NCBI GenBank assembly: GCA_028287395.1
Contig: JAQBPR010000115.1
Span: 1 to 33,783 of the forward strand
Direction of reading: 5' to 3'
Source of the DNA: Bacilli bacterium
GTDB lineage: Bacteria > Bacillota > Bacilli > Paenibacillales > NBRC-103111
Length of the DNA: 33,783 bases
The position numbers and the translations under genes were made by a program. Below the pieces are notes generated by a model. It was given only the letters and a program-made list of their open reading frames with translations. It was not told the DNA's origin and made no database searches. This document shows positions 24,613-30,443 of the stretch, in pieces (the stretch's first letter is position 1; the number at the start of each line of letters is the position of its first letter).

Positions 24613-25074
24613 TCACTCCTTTTCATTCTTAAGGTTGTTTGCATGATCTTTTCGCATATCTTTAATCTTGTGCCACAATTGCATACCTGCAGTTGCGATC
24701 TCAATCACGCTGGATATGCGACTTTGATTACTTTTCACAGCATCATGTACACCTTCAGTAACTTGCGAAACAGCAGCAGAAACTTGTTTTGCTGATCCAG
24801 ACAATTGGTATAATACCTCACCCGTTTGACTTACAGACGATAACAGAGGATCGAATGAGTGCAGCTTCGTTTGTACATCTTTAATCAAGAGGTCACTGTC
24901 TCTCATAACTTGCTTGACGTCTTGACTGACCGTGGTGAGTTCATGATTCATGTTTGCAAGGGTTTGATTTGCTTGCAGCAGCACAACTTTTACTTCTTTC
25001 AAGACACCGATCGCTACAATAACAAACACAATCAAAACTAAAGCAATAACAGCCATGCTGATATCTAATATCAT
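24613..25074 (-). CDS. ytxG: DUF948 (YtxG-like) membrane protein
   Basis: A 153-residue protein with one N-terminal membrane helix (MAVIALVLIVFVIVAIGVL) and a long coiled-coil region of alternating heptads (VLLQANQTLANMNHELTTVSQD...), matching DUF948. The gene order DUF948-YtxH is that of the B. subtilis ytxG-ytxH stress operon. GGGGGAA precedes the ATG. Upstream on the minus strand there is a TATAAT with a weak -35; I saw no convincing sigma-B promoter (GTTTAA-GGGTAT), so its stress control here is unproven. Confidence 0.85.
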   Translation of the reverse strand: MILDISMAVIALVLIVFVIVAIGVLKEVKVVLLQANQTLANMNHELTTVSQDVKQVMRDSDLLIKDVQTKLHSFDPLLSSVSQTGEVLYQLSGSAKQVSAAVSQVTEGVHDAVKSNQSRISSVIEIATAGMQLWHKIKDMRKDHANNLKNEKE

Positions 25075-25214
25075 TCACATTCCCCCATCCCGATCATTTT
25101 CAGCACTTTAAGTAGACGAATGCCTATACCTGATTATATTATACTAACTTCTTGTGGATTTTGACACAGAACGAACAAAAAAAATGAAAATTTTTACAAG
25201 CGATACCTTGTCCA

Positions 25215-25838
25215 TCAAGCTTTTATTAAATAAGTGCACTTATTCCCACCCTTTGTTAAACATTCCGTGCATTCCACTTCAGCACCTAATAATTTTTTAA
25301 ATAAAGTTAATTCACAGCGACACGCTGCGTTATATTGTTTTGCGACCTGAGCAATAGGGCAATTGAATTCAGTAAATACATAATGGCCCTCTACATCATG
25401 CTCCCATTGAACCATATAGCCGTTGGCATTCTGAATTTCTGCCAGTTCAGCTACACGATCTACTAGATTTTTCCCTTCCATTCGTCCGCCATACTTTTCA
25501 AGCAGCTTTTGTTTACGTCCTTCAAAAAGCTTTTCAATACGATTAACGCCTTCCAGCTCAAGCTCGCCAAGTAAATCCAATGTCAAATGGTGATAATTCT
25601 TAGGGAACAAATCGTCTGCAAGTAAAGTCAATGAGTAAAAATGGGTAGGTCTGCCCATAGCTTGCCTGGTTAATTTGGCTTCAATCAATCCATCGCGTTC
25701 TAACGTATTGAGGTGTCGACGAATTGCCATCTCTGTAATCCCTAATTCTTTGGCCATTTCATTTACACTTAATGAGCCTTTTGTTTTCATCAGCGTCAGC
25801 AATACTTTACGTGTGGAAGTATCGTTCTCTTTATGCAA
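25215..25838 (-). CDS. SufR-like HTH regulator with C-terminal Fe-S-type cysteine cluster
   Basis: A 207-residue protein. An N-terminal DeoR/ArsR-type winged helix (SVNEMAKELGITEMAIRRHLNTLERDGLI, wing MGRPTHFYSLT) is followed by a helical linker and a C-terminal sensor domain with Cys160, Cys173, Cys175, Cys190, Cys193 and Cys201. FNCPIAQVAKQYNAAC gives the C-x12-C spacing known from SufR, the [4Fe-4S] repressor of suf genes, and the layout ...LLG.EVE....GG.KCTYLI also fits. It probably senses Fe-S status or redox. TTG 25838 is chosen because AGGAGG lies eight bases upstream; the GTG at 25847 overlaps that ribosome site. Targets unknown. Confidence 0.8.
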   Translation of the reverse strand: MHKENDTSTRKVLLTLMKTKGSLSVNEMAKELGITEMAIRRHLNTLERDGLIEAKLTRQAMGRPTHFYSLTLLADDLFPKNYHHLTLDLLGELELEGVNRIEKLFEGRKQKLLEKYGGRMEGKNLVDRVAELAEIQNANGYMVQWEHDVEGHYVFTEFNCPIAQVAKQYNAACRCELTLFKKLLGAEVECTECLTKGGNKCTYLIKA

Positions 25839-25865
25839 AGGAATCACCTCCTATTACTATTCGTA

Positions 25866-26291
25866 TCAAGTTAATTCTTTTTCGATAAATAATAGAACGG
25901 CTATCTCCCAAGCTTTCATTAGGGAAGGTAATTGATGAATGAGCGGATGCAGTTTATTCCGTTCAAAGTTCATATAATCCTGCACCAACGGCTTACGCAG
26001 TTTAACTAATGCAAGAAGAGTGGGCCCCATATCGATTGGAAAAACCTTCTCCACAATAAGGATACTTATAATATCTTCATAACTGCTCGCGTCTCGCATT
26101 AAAAAGCCGTCAATCAATAAACTGCCTACATCCGTTACTGTTTCAATAGCCAAATGAAGCGCACGTTCCTGTGCAAGAAAATGAAGCGGATTTGTTTCAT
26201 TCCAATCTCGTTCTAATCGTTCGCATGCATTTATTATATAAGGAATAAACCGAATTCGATCCTCGATTTGTTGACGGTCTATATAATACAT
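25866..26291 (-). CDS. yutE: YutE-like HEPN-domain protein (DUF86)
   Basis: A 141-residue helical protein of the DUF86/HepT-like HEPN group: MYYIDRQQIEDRIRFI, ALHLAIETVTDVGSLLIDGF, SYEDIISIL, LRKPLVQDY. HepT toxins have an R-x4-H-x-Y RNase motif; here it is R99-x4-Q104-x-Y106, as in the YutE branch, so RNase activity is doubtful. No MNT nucleotidyltransferase antitoxin lies beside it. Its ATG overlaps the stop of a small upstream membrane ORF (TAATG), with GAAGGAAG before it, and the SufR-like gene follows after 27 bases. Confidence 0.82.
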   Translation of the reverse strand: MYYIDRQQIEDRIRFIPYIINACERLERDWNETNPLHFLAQERALHLAIETVTDVGSLLIDGFLMRDASSYEDIISILIVEKVFPIDMGPTLLALVKLRKPLVQDYMNFERNKLHPLIHQLPSLMKAWEIAVLLFIEKELT

Positions 26292-26428
26292 TAATTCGTC
26301 TTCCTTCTTTTCCGTTTTTTATATTTTGCCCAAGCAATCATCGCACCAAAAGTCAGCGCCATAACAAATACCAGGGTAACTGCCTGCATCACATATTCCA
26401 ATTCCAACGACATCTGTGCCACTCTCAT
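26291..26428 (-). CDS. 45-residue single-helix membrane peptide
   Basis: A short frame (MRVAQMSLELEYVMQAVTLV... ending KKRKRRKTN) has one membrane helix of about 20 residues and a strongly basic C-terminus (KYKKRKRRK), which would place the tail in the cytoplasm. Its TAA overlaps the yutE ATG in TAATG, a sign of translational coupling, and the gap otherwise holds nothing. The ribosome site is weak, so an internal ATG at 26413 is possible. Family unknown. Confidence 0.55.
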   Translation of the reverse strand: MRVAQMSLELEYVMQAVTLVFVMALTFGAMIAWAKYKKRKRRKTN

Positions 26429-26492
26429 TTCATTCAATATAATCGTTCATCTTATTAGTTTATCCCCCTCGCTGACTACCGTCAAGCAAGGC

Positions 26493-27167
26493 TCAAGACT
26501 GTAATTTTTTCCACCACGCCAAAATCGCCCAACGACGTTCTGTTCGTCTTTTATACCTTGGCAGCGTTCGATAAATAAGCAGCGTTTCCGCGAAAGTGTT
26601 GCGTGCTTCATCCACTCTTCTTAAGCGTCGATAAAGCTGTCCTAAACGATAGTATGCTTCACAAGAAGAAGACTGCATTTCACGAAATTTTTGTAAATAG
26701 GCAAGCGCCCTTTCGGGTTCTACTATGGATAAGGCTTCACCTAAACGCAGATAAGCTTCTCCGTATTTGACGCGTGGATTCAATTCCAAGCTTTGCAGCA
26801 TCCATTTCTCGCCAAGAGCTAAGTCCCCTAACTTTAAATAACATAATCCGTAAGCATAAAGCGCATCTGCAGAATCATCCAAGACAAGACGTACCTCTTC
26901 TAAATAAACAAGCGCTTCACGATATTTTTTCTTCTCTATGAGCAACCATGCTGCTTCTAATTTACCGCTTGTATTATGGAGTTGTGTGAATAACTCCTGC
27001 TTCAATTGTGAAAGCCTTCGATTCCTTTTCAAAGGTCGCGTAATGCTTGGCGTTAAACCAATAAATCTGCGATCGATAAAATAAAGGATGGCCAACAAGA
27101 CAAGTACAGCAATGATTGGACTCCCCGTCAAATACATTACGCCAAAAAAAATAAACAATTTCGTCAA
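26493..27167 (-). CDS. membrane-anchored tetratricopeptide-repeat protein
   Basis: A 224-residue protein with two N-terminal hydrophobic segments (LFIFFGVMYLTG, IIAVLVLLAILYFI) and then four to five TPR units (AAWLLIEKKKYREALVYLEE, ALYAYGLCYLKLGDLALGEK, AYLRLGEALSIVEPERALAYL, AYYRLGQLYRRLRRVDEARN) before a basic tail. TPRs bind partner proteins; the partner is unknown. TTG 27167 has AGGAGGGG six bases upstream. It is the first gene of a minus-strand unit with the small membrane ORF, yutE and the SufR-like gene. Confidence 0.82.
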   Translation of the reverse strand: MTKLFIFFGVMYLTGSPIIAVLVLLAILYFIDRRFIGLTPSITRPLKRNRRLSQLKQELFTQLHNTSGKLEAAWLLIEKKKYREALVYLEEVRLVLDDSADALYAYGLCYLKLGDLALGEKWMLQSLELNPRVKYGEAYLRLGEALSIVEPERALAYLQKFREMQSSSCEAYYRLGQLYRRLRRVDEARNTFAETLLIYRTLPRYKRRTERRWAILAWWKKLQS

Positions 27168-27221
27168 AATAGCCCCTCCTATCCACCTAATTTTAACATA
27201 TTGACAACTATGTGCACAGGG

Positions 27222-27251
27222 TTGCTTTGATCAACAAAATCAGGCTACAAT
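27222..27251 (+). promoter_or_regulatory. probable promoter of the small membrane gene at 27292
   Basis: TTGCTT (27222-27227), 18 bases, TACAAT (27246-27251), 40 bases before the GTG start. Confidence 0.45.
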
Positions 27252-27291
27252 AAATGAAGAAATCATGGAGAAAAAACAAGGAGTGTTTAAT

Positions 27292-27561
27292 GTGGATAGA
27301 AGTGCAGCAGGTAAATGGGAAATGAAGCGGAATATGGGAAAATTAAAATATGTGCTGTGGAATGGTGTGATTGGCTTTGGCGTTAGTATTGCAATCCTGC
27401 TTACCTTATTTGAATGGATATCCTATCAAACTATAACTACAATGTGGGTCATTATGCGATTGCTTATCTTTCCAATAATCGGTTCTTTGATAAGCAATGT
27501 AAGATGGGCGAGCCAGGAAAATAAATTCGCGCTCTACAATGAGAGCGCGAAAGAACAATAA
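27292..27561 (+). CDS. small membrane protein, unknown
   Basis: An 89-residue protein with two membrane helices (YVLWNGVIGFGVSIAILLTLF and MWVIMRLLIFPIIGSLISNV split by a short loop) and a polar tail. I do not recognise the family. GTG 27292 is preferred over ATG 27265 because AAGGAG lies eight bases upstream. The last codons include half of a perfect hairpin, so its message probably ends in or just after the coding region. Confidence 0.6.
   Translation: MDRSAAGKWEMKRNMGKLKYVLWNGVIGFGVSIAILLTLFEWISYQTITTMWVIMRLLIFPIIGSLISNVRWASQENKFALYNESAKEQ
27526..27551. terminator. hairpin at the junction of convergent genes
   Basis: TTCGCGCTCT (27526-27535) and AGAGCGCGAA (27542-27551) pair perfectly around a 6-base loop. 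It lies within the end of the small membrane gene; flanks are A/T-rich but without a strict T run, so termination on either strand may be partial. Confidence 0.5.
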
Positions 27562-27562
27562 T

Positions 27563-27991
27563 TTAATTTTTCTTCAATCGATCGCTAATTTTATAGCTTA
27601 TTTGGTTATCTTTACGGAGTTTTTCTTTATCCTGAATTTCTTGAGTATTCATCTTATCGATGTCGGTGTTAATTTTTGACCGACATGCAATACATAAATT
27701 CCCCTTTCGAATATCCCCGTTGCAAAGGTCACATGGATAAAACACATTCGGAGTATCGATAATAAAGAGTTTGAAATCTTTAATATACTTGACTATTTTT
27801 ACTTCAGTGACCCCCGTTTTATCACTCAATTCCCGAAGGGTAGTTTGCCGATTCCTGCGAAGAAATTCCGTGCACTTGCTTAGTTCATGCTCCATTTCGA
27901 GCTTGCAATCCTGACACATAGACCAAGTCGTTTTACGATATATATTTCCGCAGCTAGGACAATTTTCGACTTCAAACTCGGTAGATGGCAT
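27563..27991 (-). CDS. YvyF-like zinc-finger / HTH protein (TIGR03826 type)
   Basis: A 142-residue protein with two four-cysteine zinc knuckles, NCPSCG...CQDC near residues 11-29 and YPCDLCNG...LCIAC at about 86-103, flanking a helix-turn-helix-like stretch (TTLRELSDKTGVTEVKIVKYI). The same order is found in YvyF, a protein of the B. subtilis flagellar (flgM) region. No flagellar gene is near, so this may be a paralogue with another role, perhaps DNA or RNA binding. GGGG lies nine bases before the ATG. Its lysine-rich tail differs from YvyF proteins I recall. Confidence 0.72.
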   Translation of the reverse strand: MPSTEFEVENCPSCGNIYRKTTWSMCQDCKLEMEHELSKCTEFLRRNRQTTLRELSDKTGVTEVKIVKYIKDFKLFIIDTPNVFYPCDLCNGDIRKGNLCIACRSKINTDIDKMNTQEIQDKEKLRKDNQISYKISDRLKKN

Positions 27992-28067
27992 AAGTGATAT
28001 CCCCTTATAGTGCTTATTGCCTAATATTATAGCATAGAATGGATAAAAATTTAAATAGCTGAAAAAT

Positions 28068-28676
28068 TCATATTTGATGAATGCCGATCAAAATCAATAA
28101 AATCCCCGAAAGAATAGTCGCCAATGGATCGAATTTTACCGTGATGTATTTGGAGCCGATATAATCCGTTACGCCCAAAAGCACAAAACTAAAAAAACCG
28201 ACCGCAAACGATGTGGCAATAACATTTAAATGTGTAACTCCAGCATCAAAGCCACCTGCCAGAGCATTGATACCCAGAGCAGCGCCAAGTATTAAGGCTT
28301 CATAAAAATTAATCGTTTTGGAATGATCCAAATCGGCTTCTTCAGGCTGACGCAATATTCGTTGTAAAAGATTACGATTCGATGGATTTTCAAGCATTTT
28401 CTTTTTAATAAATGGTTGATACAATACGTAAATTCCTACGATTACAATGACAATAGCTCCGACTAAGCGGCTGACAAAGGACGGAATATAAAGCGATAGC
28501 CATGTGCCAGTGATCCCGGACAACAAGGTCATCAGGAATGATATCGATGCAATAATGAAATTAGCTCCCTTTCCTATGCGAATCCCTCTTATGCCATAAG
28601 AAATCCCGACCCCGGCATTATCCAAATTGGAAGCCAATCCGATCATCATTACCTCAAACATATGATTCAGAACCAT
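28068..28676 (-). CDS. ytaF: YtaF sporulation membrane protein (MntP-like cation exporter fold)
   Basis: A 202-residue protein with six membrane helices in two repeats. Each carries the MntP-type acidic motif: GLASNLDNAGVGISYGIRG in helix 1 and INALAGGFDAGVT in helix 4, with Asp19 and the second Asp placed to bind a divalent cation. The long basic loop in the middle (KKKMLENPSNRN...) is typical. YtaF is a sporulation protein of unknown transport role; the fold suggests Mn2+ or a similar ion. AGGAGGG lies six bases before the ATG, and a structured leader precedes it. Confidence 0.85.
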   Translation of the reverse strand: MVLNHMFEVMMIGLASNLDNAGVGISYGIRGIRIGKGANFIIASISFLMTLLSGITGTWLSLYIPSFVSRLVGAIVIVIVGIYVLYQPFIKKKMLENPSNRNLLQRILRQPEEADLDHSKTINFYEALILGAALGINALAGGFDAGVTHLNVIATSFAVGFFSFVLLGVTDYIGSKYITVKFDPLATILSGILLILIGIHQI

Positions 28677-28715
28677 AAAAAACCCTCCTAAGATGAAGAC
28701 TTGCTTTCTGAGTAT

Positions 28716-28766
28716 GGACTCTGTATTTGCCTCCGACCTTCATGGTCAGCCTATTCAAACGAGTCC
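28716..28766 (-). ncRNA. structured 5' leader of ytaF (candidate regulatory RNA)
   Basis: On the minus strand GGACTC (28766-28761) pairs with GAGTCC (28721-28716), enclosing an inner stem CTGACC/GGTCGG (one G-U) with a 5-base loop and two A/G-rich internal loops. This two-stem form with conserved-looking purine loops is what small riboswitches look like. It does not match yybP-ykoY or other classes I know. The ytaF ribosome site lies about 25 bases beyond. Confidence 0.4.
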
Positions 28767-28801
28767 TCTTTAGGGTATGTATATAGTCCTGTCTATGTTT
28801 C

Positions 28802-28839
28802 TAAAAAAAAACAACTAAAAGAAATCATTCTCTTTAGCT
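28802..28839 (-). terminator. Rho-independent terminator (copy 1 of the 28-base repeat plus T run)
   Basis: On the minus strand the hairpin CTAAAGA...TCTTTTAG is followed by GTTG and nine T. This is the complete form of the terminator; the second hairpin copy at 29004 lacks the T run. The two are separated by a 164-base element. Confidence 0.7.
28812..28839. repeat. 28-base direct repeat, copy 1
   Basis: Identical over 28 bases to 29004-29031 (begins CAACTAAAAG, ends CTCTTTAGCT). Flanks the left side of the inverted-repeat element. Confidence 0.95.
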
Positions 28840-29003
28840 CAGGCTGTTGAGAAACTTTGACGTTACAGATATGTATGCCGGTTACAGCCACTTTTTGAAA
28901 TTACATCCTCTTATTAGACGATGGGAACGATGCAATTTCAAATGTGGCCCGTAAACTTTTCACTCGACATACAAATCTTCCACTTCAGGTTTCTCAACAA
29001 TCT
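28840..29003. mobile_element. 164-base inverted-repeat element (MITE-like), no ORF
   Basis: Bounded by TGTTGAGAAAC (28845-28855) and its exact complement GTTTCTCAACA (28989-28999). Inside these, the two halves stay similar when one is reverse-complemented (shared TGTATG, GCCAC, TGAAATT, CATC blocks), so the whole can fold into one long imperfect hairpin. No coding frame. It sits between the two 28-base repeats. This is the design of a non-autonomous, transposase-less element; the termini resemble IS1182-type ends as I recall them, which is uncertain. Confidence 0.6.
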
Positions 29004-29031
29004 CAACTAAAAGAAATCATTCTCTTTAGCT
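29004..29031. repeat. 28-base direct repeat, copy 2
   Basis: Second copy, 19 bases from the stop of the DUF445 gene. On the minus strand it forms the same hairpin as copy 1 but is followed by AGATTGTTGAG instead of a T run. Confidence 0.95.
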
Positions 29032-29049
29032 GCTCTTATTCAAGTTATT

Positions 29050-30297
29050 TTAAACTGTAAGCTTGATAATTCCCAAAACTAAACCGATCAGAAAACCGCA
29101 CACCGCTCCATTGACTCGAATCCATTGAAGATCTTGTCCAATCTTCTCTTCCAGCATTTCTGTCAGCTTTTTATTATCCAGCTTGTCCAAGTTGTCACGC
29201 ACAAGCTTGCCAATTTGTAAATGATGGGTTTCCAGCAGTTTCGCCAATTGAGTATCGATCCACGCTTCGAATTGTTCGATCCTTGCGGTGTCGGATTGTA
29301 TCTTTAGCAGCATATTGCTGAAAAAGGGACGCATATACTGTTCCGCAAACGCTTCGTCTGAAATAAACACGATTGCTTTTTGTTGGAGGGCAGAAAAAAG
29401 CTGGTTTAAACTTGTTTCCACATCCCATTGATTGATCCATTTCTGCTTCCATGCTTCAAGCTCATGACGTAATTGTGTATTGCTTCTCAATCTTCCAAGT
29501 TCCCCGCGAATAATCTGCATGATTTTATTCCGCCGAGGATCATAAGGGTCGCGCAATTCTTCCAATGTCGATAAAATAACCGTTTGGATCATCCCACCGA
29601 GCTTTTCTTCGCTTAAATAACCGACAAATGCATTCAATGCAAATTTCATAAGCCCATTCAATTCCAATCGTTCCAAAGCTGCTAGTGCCATGCGTCCGAT
29701 GCCATCTCGTGTTTCTTCCTGGGCTGCCCAGAATTCTGCTTTATCTATAATGAAATCAAATGCTTTCTCGTCTAGTCCGTTATTCACGACCTCTTCGATA
29801 ACTTTATTGATGAGAGGCGACAAATCCATTTGACTAATAAAAGCTTGAATTTCTTTTTGCGCAAAAGGGACTAAACGGCTCGTTTCAAAATTACTAATCG
29901 CTTGTACAGCGAACGAAATTATTGCTTTTTGAACGGTAGGTTCCGCTAATTGTTTTTCAGCAAATCCGAATAAACTTTCACTGATCGGAATTTGCTTTAA
30001 TTTCAGTAAAATACTTTCTTTATTCAACAATTCCTGCTCAATTACTGCAATCAGTGATTCGGTAACCTTCTCACGATTTTTCGGCAGCAGCGCAGTATGC
30101 GGAATTGGAATGCCCAATGGATGGCGAAAAAGTGCTGTAACTGCGAACCAATCCGCCAATCCGCCAACTAAACCCGCTTCAAATCCATCCTGAACGATAT
30201 GCATAAGGTTTCCCTGTGTAAAAGGCAGTGTCGCAATAAAACCAACCGACATCAATCCAAGAGAAGTTCCAGCAATATATTTACTCTGTTTTCGCAT
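29050..30297 (-). CDS. DUF445 family membrane protein (YheB-like)
   Basis: A 415-residue protein with an N-terminal helix (YIAGTSLGLMSVGFIATL), the DUF445 core GFEAGLVGGLADWFAVTALFRHPLGIPIPHTAL (read as GGLADWFAVTALF plus HPLGIPIPHT), a long helical middle region, and a C-terminal membrane helix (VCGFLIGLVLGIIKL). The family is widespread and uncharacterised. ATG 30297 is chosen because AAAAGGG lies nine bases upstream, where the TTG at 30306 would overlap it. Its terminator appears to have been split by the element at 28840-29003. Confidence 0.85.
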   Translation of the reverse strand: MRKQSKYIAGTSLGLMSVGFIATLPFTQGNLMHIVQDGFEAGLVGGLADWFAVTALFRHPLGIPIPHTALLPKNREKVTESLIAVIEQELLNKESILLKLKQIPISESLFGFAEKQLAEPTVQKAIISFAVQAISNFETSRLVPFAQKEIQAFISQMDLSPLINKVIEEVVNNGLDEKAFDFIIDKAEFWAAQEETRDGIGRMALAALERLELNGLMKFALNAFVGYLSEEKLGGMIQTVILSTLEELRDPYDPRRNKIMQIIRGELGRLRSNTQLRHELEAWKQKWINQWDVETSLNQLFSALQQKAIVFISDEAFAEQYMRPFFSNMLLKIQSDTARIEQFEAWIDTQLAKLLETHHLQIGKLVRDNLDKLDNKKLTEMLEEKIGQDLQWIRVNGAVCGFLIGLVLGIIKLTV

Positions 30298-30412
30298 ATT
30301 CAGCAACCCTTTTCTGGTTAGTTATTCATCCGTTTATTATACGCTCTATTCTTTGAGTAAGCTAGGTGGCGGGTGTTTTCGCGGTTATTAATTATGAATG
30401 CACCGTGTAAAA

Positions 30413-30427
30413 TTGTATACTATACAA
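30413..30427. promoter_or_regulatory. operator palindrome before the alpha-glucosidase gene
   Basis: TTGTATACTATACAA is a perfect 7-1-7 palindrome, close to the TreR-type GntR operator (TTGTATATACAA as I recall). It contains TATACT, a likely -10 element, and lies 16 bases before the ATG. Confidence 0.6.
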
Positions 30428-30443
30428 AAGGAGTGATATTCCC

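Noticed and set aside
25075..25214. Sigma-B promoter before ytxG
   Set aside because: No GTTTAA/GGGTAT pair at suitable spacing; only a sigma-A-like TATAAT with a poor -35.
28677..28800. yybP-ykoY manganese riboswitch
   Set aside because: The GGGGAGUA and ACCUUUGCC-like conserved segments are absent.
28812..29031. CRISPR array
   Set aside because: Only two repeat copies, 164 bases apart, and each is a terminator-like hairpin; no cas genes.
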